Shown: positions 11,042 to 23,400, counted from the first letter of the stretch. The stretch: 64,000 nucleotides of DNA from Scylla paramamosain (GCF_035594125.1 NW_026973702.1:23501-87500), one strand, 5' to 3'. Numbers and translations are program-made. Notes: generated by a model not told the origin, from the letters alone.

Positions 11042-14000
11042 GTGACGAGGTAGGAGGAACGTAACCGTCTTCTGGTGCCGAGTGGTGTTGGTGGCGACGT
11101 TCTGGCCGATGGTGGTGATGACGGCCGGGTCACTGTGAAGGAGGTAGGCAGGCTTGACTCGGTCGATGGAGATGGTGTCAGCCTTACCATCCTTGTCCAC
11201 AGTGACCGTCTTTCTCCTCCTGCTCAGGACTTTGTAGGGGCCTTGGTAGGGCTGCTGCAGGGGCTTCTTCACAGCGTCAACCCTGACGAACACGTGCGTG
11301 CAAGTGTCCAGATCCTGGCTGACAAAAGTCTTGGAGGGAGACGTGCGAGGCTGGACAGGCTGCAGACGCTGCATGAAGTCAGAGAGGTTGGCAGCAAAGT
11401 CCTGAACGCTGCAAGGAGTAGAGCGAGGTGCAGGAGTTAGGAGTTCGCCAGGTAACCTGAGCTTGGTACCATAAACGAGCTCGGCGGAGGAGTGGTGTAG
11501 GTCTTCCTTTAGTGATGTCCGTATGCCAAGGAGGACGAGAGGGAGTGCCTGGGACCAGTCTGCACGTGTGGCAGAGGCAGCTAAGGAAGACTTCAGCTGA
11601 CGGTGGAATCTCTCAACGGTGCCGTTTGCCTGCGGGTGGTAACTGGCTGTCCTGAAGCGTTGGATGCCTAGTAGTGACATCACCTTGTTCCACATACTGG
11701 ACTCGAACTGGCTGCCACGGTCAGAAGTGAGGCTGAGAGGGACACCGAACCTGGAGATCCAAGTAGTGATGAAGGCACGTGCGACGGAGTCCGTTGTGAT
11801 GTCAGCCAAAGGTGCAGCTTCCGGCCAGCGTGTGAAGCGGTCGACGCAGGTGAGAAGGTACCGGTAACCGTCAGAGTAGGGTAGTGGTCCAACGAGGTCG
11901 ACATGCACGTGGTCGAACCGTGAAGAGACTGGAGTGAAGGCGGCCGCAGGAGAGCGTGTGTGTCGCCACACCTTGGAGGCTTGGCACTTGACACATGTGC
12001 GGGTCCACAGCCTGACGTCTTTGTTGATGCCAGACCAGATGAAGCGTGAGGTCATCATCTGCTGAGATGCTCGGATGCCAGGGTGGGAGAGGTCGTGCAG
12101 CTGACGAAAAACACGATACCGGTGGGTCTTCGGCAGGTAGGGCCGACAGGAATCGGTGGAAGTGTCAGCGTAAACGTGCACTGTGGTTCCTGGGAGTTGT
12201 ATCTTCTTCATCTGTAGTGCGGGGTTGTCTTGGAGTTGCCGCAGCTCTTCATCGTTGGCCTGGTCGGCAGCGATGGCAGTGTAGTCGATCGGAGAAGATG
12301 ACACAGCAGAGATGTTGCGCGAGAGAGCATCAGCTGGGGCGTTGTGTTCACCTTTGACGTAGCGCAAATCCGTGGTGAACTGCGAGATGAAGTCGATGTG
12401 ACGCAGTTGTCGCGGTGAACAGGAGGTCTTGATGTGCAGGGACTTCGAAGTGAGTGGCTTGTGGTCGGTGTATACATAGAAGTTGCGACCTTCCACGAAG
12501 TACCGGAAACGCTTGATGGCCTTGTAGATGGCGAGAAGTTCCCTGTCGTAAGTACTGTACTTGGATTCCGCCTTGTTAAATTTCTTTGAGAAGAGAGCGG
12601 TTTCCAACCTCCGTCGACATACTGCTGTAGAACTGCTCCGATGCCGATGTCAGAAGCGTCTGTGGCGATAGAGATGATGCCATCTGGGGCAGGGAAGCTG
12701 AGAGGTGAGACGGAGCTGAGAGCTTGTTTTGCTGCTGTGAAAGCTTCCTCAGTGGCTGGAGTCCAGACTAAGGAGATGGACTGTCCTCTCTTGCAAGGCT
12801 TGATCATCGCGTAGAGCGGCTGAAGAAGTAGGGAGCAGCTGGGGATGAAGCGGTTGTAGTAGTTCAGCATCCCCAGGAATTGCTTGAGTTGGCGCTGTGT
12901 TGTAGGCTTGGGGAAGTTCTGGATGGACTCGCACTTTTCTTGCAGTGGAGTGATGCCTTCCAAGGAGACAGTGTGGCCAAGGAAGGTGATGGAGGGGACC
13001 CCAAACACAGACTTGTCGACGTTGACTTGCACCCCGTAGTCTTGCAAACGGGTGAGTACTTGCTGGAGGTGCTGTTGGTGCGTCTCTGCGTTAGGACTGG
13101 CGATGAGGAGGTCGTCGATGTACGCGAAGCAGAAGGGGAGACCTCGAAGGACTTCGTCAATGAAGCGTTGGAAGGTTTGAGTGGCATTCCTCAAACCAAA
13201 GGGCATCCTGACGTACTCGAACAATCCGAAGGGTGTGATGAGAGCAGTCTTCGGAATGTCCGCTGGATGGACGGGGATGTGGTGAAAAGCTTTCACAAGG
13301 TCGATCCTCGAGAAGTAGGTGCATCCGGAGAGCTGAGAAGAGAACTCCTGGATGTTAGGCACTGGGTACCTGTCCTCGACGGTGCGCGAGTTGAGAGCGC
13401 GGTAGTCTCCACATAGTCGTAGTTCGCCATTTTTCTTAGGCACGATGTGGAGAGCGGAAGACCAGTTGCTGGAGCTGGGCCGTATGATGCCTTGCTGAAT
13501 GAGGGACTCGAACTCTGCCTTGGCTTGTCTGGCGCGCTCTGGAGCTAGGCGGCGGGCCTTGGCGTGGGTAGGAGGTCCCTTGGTCTCGATGTGGTGCGAG
13601 ACGTGGTGTGTGACCGGCTTGCTGGCTGAATACGGCTGCGTCAGCGTAGGGAAGGACTTCAGCAGGGAGGAGAACTGGTGGTCTGCCTTGACGAGGGAGA
13701 TCTGTGTGCTCTCACCATGAGTGACCTGTCCCTTTGTTGTGACTGAGGTGAGAGGATCGAGCAGCTTCCGACCCTTGATGTCCACTAGGAGACCGAAGTG
13801 TCGGAGGAAGTCAGCACCTAGAATTGGTTGCGTGACAGCTGCTACGTAGAACGTCCACTCGTAGGTACGGCGGAGGTTCAGGTGAAGTTGCAAGGTGCGT
13901 CGCGTGTACACAGGAATCTCCGTACCATTGGCGGCGTGAAGGTGAAGGAAGGGAGGCAACGTCCGGTGTACACCAGGGGCAGGGAGAATGCTGACGTCTG

Positions 14001-14106
14001 CACCAGAGTCGATGAGGAACTTGGTCCGGGAGAGAGGGTCATACAACTTCAGTAGCGCAGACGAGGTGTCGCGAACACTATGCGCCGCTAGTGCTCGCTG
14101 TTGGGG
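11039..14106 (-). pseudogene. pol: Ty3/gypsy Pol polyprotein (protease-RT-RNase H-integrase), one frameshift
   Basis: Pol lies in the -1 frame relative to gag and has no start of its own. Its protease has the DSGA active-site motif (14.0 kb). The reverse transcriptase follows, with the YIDD catalytic box (FAYIDDLLIAS) and the LCGDYRALN region. RNase H begins with TDASDIGIGAVL and, after a frame change near 12595-12607, continues with the YSTYDRELLAIY, YTDHKPL and LPADALSR-like landmarks (here APADALSR). The integrase has an HHCC finger (H..H and CVKCQ) and a DDE core (VDLVGPLP, TSDRGSQF, NGTVERFHRQ). The stop at 11039-11041 abuts the polypurine tract. Between WKPL and FSKK the frame moves by one base, consistent with a 1-nt (mod 3) deletion. 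All other domains are open. The frameshift falls within RNase H, where programmed shifts are not known, so I read it as damage or a sequencing error. Confidence 0.9.
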
Positions 14107-14112
14107 TTTAAA
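14055..14112 (-). promoter_or_regulatory. Gag-Pol -1 ribosomal frameshift signal: slippery heptamer plus H-type pseudoknot
   Basis: On the minus strand gag reads TCT TTA AAC CCC, giving the canonical heptamer T TTA AAC (14112-14106) in the correct phase. After a 7-nt spacer comes stem 1: GCGAGCACTA (14098-14089) pairs with TAGTGTTCGC (14080-14071), 10 bp with one G-U. Bases GCGCA in its loop (14085-14081) can pair with TGCGC (14059-14055), forming an H-type pseudoknot. The gag stop TAG (14090-14088) lies within the loop-stem region. The pol frame is exactly -1 and open across the site. Pairing was worked out by hand; function is inferred from the known architecture of such signals. Confidence 0.8.
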
Positions 14113-14891
14113 GACTTGGCGAAGGTACAGGGAGCCTTACAATTTCTTGCGTCTTTCCCGAACTCTTCATGGTAGTAGCAGAAACTAGAAGTCTCCGGCG
14201 TCTTACTCTTTGAACGCTGGCGGCGCCGGAAGTGGTGTCTGGAGGAAGAACGCGAACATGAGCATGAGCGTTCTCTGAGCTCTCTCCGAAGATCTCTCAC
14301 TTCAAGTCTAAGCTGTGAGACGAGCTCAACAAGTTGCTTGGTACCGTCTTCTGCTGAGATGGAGGCTACTGCAGCTGGTTGACCTTGTGGAAGGGTAGCC
14401 ATGAATTCATCGGCGAGAGTGGCAAGCTCGTCTACTGAGAGCTTGTTCTTGACAGTGAAGAGGCAGCGTTGAGTGTCAGGAGGCAGGCGTTGGTAGAACA
14501 GCTGTAAGAAGAGTTCCTTGTCGAAGGAGGTGTACTTGTCGCCAAGCAGCTTCTTCATGCGGCGAAGAAGGTCTGTGGGCTTTTCACCACCAAGTTCTTC
14601 TTTTGACAGAAGCTCCTGGAGGCGCCTCGACACTGTAGATTGTAGGCGTTGCAGAACAGCAGCTTTGAGGTCTTCATAGGGCGAAGCAGAAGTGCTGGCA
14701 GCACTGACGACATCAGCAACTTGTGAAAGAACGTCAGCTGGTAGTACTGTAGAGGCCTTCACGAACTTGGTTAGACTTACTGTTATCTTGGAAGCCTTGA
14801 AGTTACATTCCAGGATGGAGAACCACGTGGAAGGGTCCTGGCTGATGAACGGAGGAGCACTGAAGGCTACAGAGTCGATGTCATCAGGCAT
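14088..14891 (-). CDS. gag: Ty3/gypsy Gag
   Basis: The frame stops at 14088-14090. The first ATG is at 14891, giving 267 aa beginning MPDDIDSVAF; the open frame extends further upstream without another ATG. Gag packages element RNA into particles. The N-terminal two thirds (SVAFSAPPFISQDPSTWF, then LLRRMKKLLGDK and LPPDTQRCL) has the pattern of arthropod Ty3 capsid proteins. A basic Arg/Ser-rich stretch follows (RSCSCSRSSSRHHFRRRQ). It is followed by one zinc-knuckle-like motif, CYYHEEFGKDARNCKAPC. The last codons overlap pol, which is read by -1 frameshifting. The frame is intact. Confidence 0.88.
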   Translation of the reverse strand: MPDDIDSVAFSAPPFISQDPSTWFSILECNFKASKITVSLTKFVKASTVLPADVLSQVADVVSAASTSASPYEDLKAAVLQRLQSTVSRRLQELLSKEELGGEKPTDLLRRMKKLLGDKYTSFDKELFLQLFYQRLPPDTQRCLFTVKNKLSVDELATLADEFMATLPQGQPAAVASISAEDGTKQLVELVSQLRLEVRDLRRELRERSCSCSRSSSRHHFRRRQRSKSKTPETSSFCYYHEEFGKDARNCKAPCTFAKSLNPNSEH

Positions 14892-15579
14892 TGTGCTGAG
14901 TGGACCACCACGTGACTGTGTAAAGTACACTACAGGCGCCGGAAAGTCCGGGAGCCACAGCGGTGAGGAGTGAAGGCGTGAGGCGCCGGTGTGACCGGGT
15001 GCCACAGCGGTGAGAGATGCCGAATTGGGGCAATGTCACTTCACTCACCACTGAACGAACTGTACGTTATCCTTGGCACTGCACTATAAGTAATCCACGG
15101 ATGAGAGTGTTAATCCTGGGCGATGGACCGTAGGTAATCCCCAATGAAGAGCTGTAGATGGAGGCGGGACGAGGCCAGTGGGAGGGCTCCAGGTAACAGC
15201 AGGAAACTGGAGGGGCCGGCAGAAGTTACGTGGAGGAGCGTCCGCGACTGGGAGAGACTGCTGGCCAGTGGCGAGGGCCAGCTGGAGAGTGCCGCAGGGG
15301 GAGGCGCCGTGAGGGCGGCCGGGCGGCGGGGGACGGCGTACAGGCGGCTGGGGGCGGCATACGGGCGGCTGGGGGCGGCGTACGGGCGGCTGGGGGCGGC
15401 GGCCGGCGGGGTGGCGGCCAGGCAGCGTTGAGGCGGCGGGGGCCGGGGTCTGCTGCTGGAGGCAGCGACACCGGCGAAGGGGCAGCTGCCGGAAGATTCG
15501 CCCGTAGCCAACCGCGTCGCCTTGGCCAGGTGGTTGGAGGATAGCAGCAGGGTGGACTTTGCTGCTCACTCCGGAACAA
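14892..15579 (-). other. Long GC-rich leader of the Ty3/gypsy element
   Basis: This stretch of about 690 bp between the primer site and gag is very GC-rich, in contrast to the AT-rich satellite around the element. Several frames are open simply because stop codons are rare in such sequence. I see no conserved protein in it. Packaging or translation signals would be expected here, but none is recognisable. Confidence 0.6.
15333..15410. repeat. 21-bp GC-rich tandem repeat in the retrotransposon leader
   Basis: About three and a half copies of a 21-bp unit, GGCGGCTGGGGGCGGCGTAC plus one base. The plus strand carries repeated G5 and G3 runs. On the element's own (minus) strand the RNA is C-rich and would read as a Pro-Ser-Arg-Pro-Tyr-Ala-Ala heptad in one open frame. 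Confidence 0.85.
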
Positions 15580-15590
15580 CGGGTTCACCA
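15580..15590 (-). other. Putative tRNA primer-binding site
   Basis: Two bases inside the 5' LTR the minus strand reads TGGTGAACCCG. It begins with the TGG that pairs with the CCA end of a tRNA, as expected for a retrotransposon primer site. The tRNA species was not identified. Confidence 0.65.
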
Positions 15591-15592
15591 AT

Positions 15593-16092
15593 TGTAGCGA
15601 AGGTGAGATGCTACTTGGCCGCCCGGAAGTTGCTCAAGCGAGAAGTGTAGGCTCCTAACTATGACTCTTGGTCATAGCAGTGTTTAGTCCTTGAAGGGTA
15701 ACAATTTCCAGTGTCATAACTGTGTAGCTCTGGCAAAGGAAACTTAGCCTGAGTATTCTCTGTTTATTCAGCAAAAACATGAACAATATATAAAAAAAAT
15801 TACTGAACATAACAATCGACACACACAAAATGATATATACAAAATTATGGAAAAAGAGAGTGTATGTGTGTGTGTATGTCTGTGTGAAGAAAGGAGTAAT
15901 AAGATGTATTGAGAAGATGTGTAACACATGTGTCAAAGAGCGTGCACAGAATGTGTACAGTAAGAGATATGTATAAAGTGAGGAAAGAAGAGATGAAAGA
16001 CAAAAGTCTGTGCAGTAAAGAGAGTGAAAACGGAAGGGTGAAAATATAATAGAAAACGGAGTGCTAGGAGCGGTGACTTGTGTCCCGCTACA
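15593..16092 (-). repeat. 5' LTR (element orientation) of the minus-strand Ty3/gypsy element, 500 bp
   Basis: It begins TGTAGCG and ends CGCTACA. It is collinear with 9952-11028 apart from the 577-bp segment missing here and about six substitutions, mostly transitions. The 5' LTR carries the promoter used for transcription, so loss of more than half its length could affect expression. Confidence 0.92.
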
Positions 16093-16970
16093 AGTGTTTT
16101 TCAGCATGTTAGGAACAAACACGATAAAACCCAAGGAAGTCAATTTATATGGGAATCCAAAACAAAATTTCTGAAAACGTGTCTTTTCGGTGTTTTACGT
16201 AGAAAACGCTAAAACGGATGCAAACCAACCAAAATGAAGAAATAGAATAACATTACCAAAAAGGTATATTTTGAGTCTTTTTGAAATTGTTACCTACAAA
16301 AAACGCGAAAATGGATGGAAAGCACTCTATATTGGGAAGCAAAAGGCACCAAAAAGCATGTTAGGCACCAAAACGATAAATAATATGAAAGTCACTCTAT
16401 ATGGAAATCCAAAACAAAATTACTGGAAACGTGTCTTTTAAAAGATTTACGTAGAAAAACGTTAAAACGGATGCAAACCAACCAATATGAAGAAATAGAA
16501 TAACATTACCAAAAAAGTATATTTTGTGTGTTTTTTATCTTGTTACATAAAAAAAAACGCGAAAATGGATGCAAAGCACTCTATATAAGGAAAAAAAGGA
16601 CATAACGAGAAACATGTATAATGAGTGTTTTATAGTTTCCCCAGAATCACAAGGCAAAAAACGCAAAAACTCGACTGTATGGAGAAGATTCTAAGATACC
16701 AAAATACTGAAACTCATGAATCAATCTTAATCAAAAAACACAACAACCAGAACAAAATGCGTGTATTTTGAGTGTTTTTTTACATTCTTAGTTACCAAAA
16801 CCCTAAATTACATGCGAAACCAGCTTTATGTGGGAAAAAAATTACATTACCAGAAAAGTGTCTTTGAGTGTTTTTGAGCGTGTTAGGCAATAAAGCACTA
16901 AAAAGCAGGGCAATCACATTACATAGGAATAAAACCAACTTTTACGAAGAACTTGCCTTTTAGTGTTTTT

Positions 16971-17455
16971 GACACGCATTTAGTAAGGTTGCTCTTTTTC
17001 TCAATTAAGAGTGTTATTCATGAGTTTCAGCATATACACGAGTTTTTGCGTTTTTTGCCTTGTGGTTTTTTTGAACTATAAAACATTCATTATACACTTT
17101 TCTCGCAATGTCCCTTTATCTCCCAATATAGAGTGCTTTGTATTCATTTTCGTGTTTTATTGTAGGTAACAAGCTCAAAAATATACAAAAATATACAAAA
17201 ATATACATTTTTGGTAATGTTTTTCTGCTTCTTGATATTGGTTGGTTTGTATCAGTTTTAGCGTTTTTCTACATAAAACACTGAGAAGACACGTTTTCAG
17301 TAATTTTCTTTTGGATTCCCACATAGAGTGAGTTCCTTATTAAATATCGTTTTGGTGCCTAATAAAAAACACTCAAAACACTCAAAACACAGAAAAACAC
17401 TCAAAAGACATATTTCTGGTAAGGTCTTTAATTTCCTCATATGGGAGGCTTTGCA
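16971..17455 (-). repeat. Inverted satellite module, copy 1
   Basis: Orientation flips after CTTTTAGTGTTTTT at 16970. The segment then reads as the reverse complement of the module containing ACCACAAGGCAAAAAACGC and its neighbours. Orientation returns to forward after GGCTTTGCATG at about 17455. Confidence 0.85.
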
Positions 17456-20400
17456 TGTCTTTTCAGTGTTTTTGAGCGTGTAACGCAATAAAGCACTAAA
17501 AGTCAGGGCAATCACATTACATGGGAATAAAACCAATTTTTACCAAGAACTTGCCTTTAAGTGTTTTTGAGCTCCTTACGTACCAAAACGCTAAAACGCA
17601 TGCAAAATACATTTTATGGAGAAACAGAATTACATTACCAAATACCAAATTTTGAGTGTTTTTGATCACATTATCTATAAAAACGCTTAAATACATGCAA
17701 AGAACCTTATGTTTGGGAAACGAAAGAACATTACGAGAAACGTGTATTATGAGTGATTTTTAAGTTCCTTCAGTACCAAAAAGCTAAAACCCACAAATAA
17801 CACTCTTTAGAAAAAAATATAATAAATAAAAAAATAATAAAATGGGATTTTTTTTTTTTTGTTATTCATCTTCATAGGTACCGAGATGCCAAAATTCTGC
17901 CAAAATGCAGGGAATTTATGTGGAAAAAAGAACATTATCATATAAGTTAATTATAGCTTTTTTTTTCGGATTGTTATGTACCAAACCCTAAACAGCATGC
18001 AAAGCCACCTATATAGGGAAGTTAAACGACTTTACCAGAAACCTGTCTTTTCAGTGTTTTTCAGCATGTTAGCCACCAAAACGATAAATAATTTGGAAGT
18101 CGGTCAATATGTGAATCCAAAAGAAAATTACTGAAAACGTGTCTTTTCAGTGTTTTACGTAGAAAAACGCTAAAGCAGATACAAACCATCCTATATGAAG
18201 AAATAGAATAACATTACCAAAAAGATATATTTTGAGTGTTTTTGAGATTGTTACCTACAAAAAATGCAAAAATGAATGTAAAGCACTCTATATTAGGAAA
18301 CAAAAGGACATTACGAGAAACGTGTATAATGAGTGTTTTATAGTTTTAAAAGAACCACAAGGCAATAAACGCAAAAACTCGTGTATATAGAGAAATTTCT
18401 TACATACCAAAATGAATAAAGGCATGAATAACACTTTTAATCGATAAACAGAACTACCTTACCAAATTGTGTATTTTGAGTGTTTTTCCCATGCTTAGTT
18501 ACGAAAATGCCAAATTACATGCAAAACTAGCTTCATGTGAGGAAAAAAATGATATTACCAGAAAAGTGTCTTTTCAGTGTTTCTCAGCGTGATATGGAAC
18601 AAAGCACTAAAAATAAGAACGATCATATTACATGGGAATAAATCCAACTTTTACGAAGAATTTGACTAAGTGTTTTTTAACCCCTTATATACCAAACCGC
18701 TAAAACGCATGCAAAACAAACTTTATGGAGTAACAGAATAACAAATACCAAAAACATGTATTTTGAGTGTTTTCGATCATGTTATCTTTAAAAACGCTTA
18801 AATACATGCAAAGAACATTATGTTTGGGAAACAAAAGGACATTACGAGAAACGTGTATTATGAGTGTTTTTTTTAAGTTCCTTAAATACCAAAAAGCTAA
18901 AACACACAAATAACACTAATTATTTAAAAAAAATAAAATAAAAAAATAAAAAAATAAAAAAATAAAATAAGTAGGTTTTTTTTTTTTTTGTTATTTATCT
19001 TCATAGGTACCGAGATGCAAAAATTCTGGGAAAATTCAGGGCAATTATGTGATAAAAGAATATTATCAAAAAAGTTAATTTCAGCTTATTTTTTTCGGAC
19101 TGTTATATACCAAACCCTAAAGTGCATGCAAAATTAAACGACCTTACCAGAAATCTGTGTTTTTAGTGTTTTTAGCATGTTAGGCACAAAAACGATAAAT
19201 AATAAGGAACTCACTCTATAAGGGAACCCAAAACAAAGTTACTGAAAACGTGTCTTCTCAGTGTTTTACGTACAAACACGTTAAAACGGATAGAAACCAA
19301 CCAATATCAAGAAATAGAAAAAGTTACCAAAAAGGTATATTTTGAGTGTTTTTGAGCTTTTTACCTACAAAAAACGCGAAAATTGATGCAAAACACTCTA
19401 TATTGGGAAAGAAAAAGACATTGCAAGAAAAGTGTATAATAAGTGTTTTATAGTTCAAAAGAACCACTAAGCAAAAAACGCAAAAAACTTGTGTATATGG
19501 AGAGATTTCCTAGATACCAAAATGCTGAAATTCATGAATAACACTCTTAATTTAAATAAAAAAAACAGAACAACCTTACTAAATGCGTGTATTTTGAGTG
19601 TTTTTCACATTCTTAGTTACCAAAACCCCAAATTGCATGCGAAACCACCTTTATGTGAGAAAAAAATGACATTACCAGAAAAGTGTCTTTTAAGTGTTTT
19701 TGAGCGTGATAGGCAATAAAGCAATAAAAAGCTTGGCAATCATATTACATTGGAATAACACCAATTTATACGAAAAACTTGCCTTTAAGTGTTTTTGAGC
19801 TCCTTATATACAAAACTGCTAAAACGCATGGAAAACACACTTCATGGAGAGACAGAATAACATTACAAAAAACATGTGTTTTTAGTGTTTTTGATCATAT
19901 TATCTATAAAAACGCTTAAATACATGCAAAAATCATTATGTTTGGGAAACAAAAGGACATTACGAGAAACGTGTATTATGAGTGTTTTTTAAGTTCCTTA
20001 AGTACCAAAAAGCTAAAACCCACAAATAACACTCTTTATTTAGAAAATAAAAAAAAAATTAAAAAATTAAAAAAATAGGAATTTCTTTTTTTTTTTTTTT
20101 TTTTGTTATTCATCTTCATAGGTACCGAGATGCCAAAATTCTGGGAAAATTCATGGCAATCATATGATAAAACAATATTATCAAAAAGTTAATTTCAGCT
20201 TTTTTTTCGGACTGTTATGTACCAAACCCTAAAGTGCATGCAAAGCCTCCTCCTATATAAGGAAATTAAACGACCTTACAAGAAATTTGTGTTTTGAGTG
20301 TTTTTTTAGCATGTTAGGCACCAAAACGATAAATAATAAGGAACTCACTCTATATGGAAATCCAAAACAAAGTTACTGAAAACGTGTCTTCTCAGTGTTT

Positions 20401-23400
20401 TACGTAGAAAAACGCTAAAACGGATGCAAAGCAACCAATATCAAGAAATAGAAAAACGTTACTAAAAAGGTATATTTTGAGTGTTTTTGAGCTTGTTAAA
20501 TACAAAAAACGCGAAAATTGATGCAAAGCACTCTATATTGGGAAAGAAAAGGACATTGCAAGAAAAGTGTATAATGAGTGTTTTATAGTTCAAAAGAACC
20601 ACAAGGCAAAAAACGCAAAATATCGTGTATATGGAGAGGTTTCCTAGATACCAAAAATGCTAAAACTCATGTATAACACTCCTAATTGAGAAACAGAACA
20701 ACCTTACTAAATGCATGTATTTTGAGTGCTTTTAACATTCTTAGTTACCAAAACCCCAAATTCCATGCGAAATTCGATTGTGGGAAAAAAAAATGACTAT
20801 ACTAGAAAAGTGTCTTTTGAGTGTTTTTGAGCGTGATAGAAAATAAAGCACTAAAAAGGAGGGCAATTACATTACATTGGAGAAAAACGAATTTTTACCA
20901 AGAACTTGCCTTTAAGTGTTTTTGAGGGCCTTATTTACCAGAACACTAAAACGCATGGAAAACAAACTTTATGGTGAAACAGAATAAAATTACCAAAAAC
21001 ATGTATTTTGAGTGTTTTTGATCATGTTACTAATAAAAACGCTTAAATACATACAAAGAACACTATTTTTGGGAAACGAAAGGAGATTACGAGAAACGTG
21101 TATTATGAGTGTTTTTAATTTAATTAATTACCAAAAAGTTAAAAGCCATAAATAACACTCTTTATTGAGAAACAATAGATAAATAAAAAAAGATACAATA
21201 TTTATTTATTTATTTTTTATTCATCTTCACAGGTACCGATATGCCAAAATTCGGGCAAAATTCAGGAAATTATGTGAAATAAGAACATTATCAAAAAAGT
21301 TAAATTTAGTTTTTTTCGGACTGTTATGTACAAAATCCCAAAAGTGCGTGCAAAGCCACCTATAAGGGGAAATTAAACGTCTTTGCCAGAAAACGGTCTT
21401 GTAAGTGTTTTTCAGCATCGTAGGAACCAACACGATAAATAACATAGTAGTCAATCTATATGGGAATACAAAACAAAATTACTAAAAACGTGTCTTTTCG
21501 GTGTTTTACGTAGGATAACGCTAAAACGGATGCAAACCAACCAATATGAAGAAATAACATAACATTATCAAAAAGGTATATTTTGAGTGTTTTTGAAATC
21601 GTTACCTACAAAAAACGCGAAAATGGATGGAAAGCACTCTATATTGGGAAAGAAAAGGATATTACGCTAAATATGTATAATAAGTGTTTTATAGTTTCAC
21701 AAGAACAACAAGGCAAGAAACGCGAAAACTCGTGTATATAGAGATGTTTCTTACATTCTAAAATGCTGAAACTCTGGAACAACACTCTTAATTGAGAAAC
21801 AGAACAATCTTACTAAATGCGTTAATTTTGAGTGGTTTTCACATTCTTAGTTACCAAAACCCCAAATTGCATGCGAAACCAGCTTTATGTGGGAAAAAAG
21901 TGACATTACCAGAAAAATGTCTTTTGAGTGTTTTTGAGCGTGTTAGGCAATAAAACACTAAAAAGCAGGGCAAACACATTACATTGCAATAAAATCAATT
22001 TTTAACAAGAACTTGCCTTTAAGTGTTTTTGAGCTCCTTATATACCAAAAACACTAAAACGCATGCAAAATACACTTCATGGTGAAACAGAAGAACATTA
22101 CCAAAAACATGTATTTTGAGTGTTTTTGATCATGTTACCAATAAAAACGCTTAAATACATGCAAAGAACCCTAATTTTGGGAAACGAAAGGACATTACGA
22201 GAAACGTGTATTATGAGTGTTTTTAAGTTCCTTTAGGACCAAAAAAGTTAAAACCCAGAAATAACACTCTTTATAGAGAAAAATTTTTTTTTTTTTTTTT
22301 TGTTATTCATCTTCATAGGTACTAAGATGCCAAAATTCTGGCAAAATTCTTTGGGAATCGAAAAAAAAATTACTTAAAACGTGTCTTTTCGGTGTTTTAC
22401 ATAGAAAAACAGATGAAAACCAACCAATATGAATAAATACAATAACATAACCAAGGAGGTATATTTTGAGTGTTTTTGAGCTTGTTACCAACAAAAAAAC
22501 GCGAAAAAGGATGCAAAGCAGTCCCTATTGGGAAAGAAAAGGACATTACGAGAAACATGTATAATGAGTGTCTTATTATTTTCGGGCAAAAGAACTTTTC
22601 GTTCACTAGAACCACAAGGCAAAAAACGCAAAAACTCGTGTATATAAAGAAGTTTCTTAGATACCAAAATGCTGAAACTCATGAATAACAATCTTAATTG
22701 AGAAACAGAACAACATTACCAAATGCATGTATTTTGAGATTTTTTCACATTCTTCGCAAAACACTAAATAGCATGCGAAACTAATTTTATGTGGGAAAAA
22801 ATGACATTAGCAGAAGTATCTTTTCAGTGTTTTTGAGCGTGTTAGGCAATAAAGCACTGAAAAGCAGGGCAATCATATTACACTGGAATAAAACTAACTT
22901 TTACCAAGAACTTGCCTTAAAGTGTTTTTCAGCTCCTTATATACCAAATCGCTAAAACGCATGTAAAACACTCCTTTATGGAGAAACAGAATAACATTAC
23001 CAAAAACAAGTGTTTTGAGTGTTTTTTATCATGTTACCTATAAAAACGCTTAAATACATGCAAAGATCCCCATATTTGGGAAACGAAAGGACATTACGAG
23101 AAATATGTATTATGAATGTTTTTAAGTTCCTTAAGTACCAAAACGTTAAAACCTACAAATAACACTCTTTATGAAGAAAAATAATAAATAAAAAAATAGC
23201 ATTTTTATTTTTTTGTTATTGATGTTCATAGGTACAAAGATGTCAAAATTCTGCCAAATTTCAGGGAAATTATGTGGAAAAAACATTATCGAAAAAGTTA
23301 ATCTTACCTTTTTTTTCGGAGTTATGTTCCAAACCATAAAGTGTATGCAAAGCCACCTATCTGATAAAATTTAACGACTTTACAAGAAACCTGTCTTTTG

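Larger units (their letters stand above)
9952..16092 (-). mobile_element. Nearly complete Ty3/gypsy LTR retrotransposon
   Basis: The element is bounded by two related LTRs ending TGTAGCG...CGCTACA and flanked by a shared AGTG. The flanks rejoin into an ordinary satellite monomer (GAGTGTTTTTCAGCATGTTAG), so the empty site can be read directly. On the minus strand the order is LTR, primer site, GC-rich leader, gag, -1 frameshift signal, protease, reverse transcriptase, RNase H, integrase, polypurine tract, LTR. There is no env. The LTRs show about six substitutions over roughly 500 aligned bases, so the insertion is young. One frameshift interrupts pol, so this copy is probably not autonomous. 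Confidence 0.95.

Noticed and set aside
12046..13720. Plus-strand open frames opposite Ty3 pol
   Set aside because: Shadows of the minus-strand polyprotein in GC-rich sequence. None has independent motifs.
15084..15591. Proline-rich and glycine-rich open frames in the retrotransposon leader
   Set aside because: Several overlapping frames are open because stops are rare in very GC-rich DNA. No ATG context, domain or conservation supports coding.
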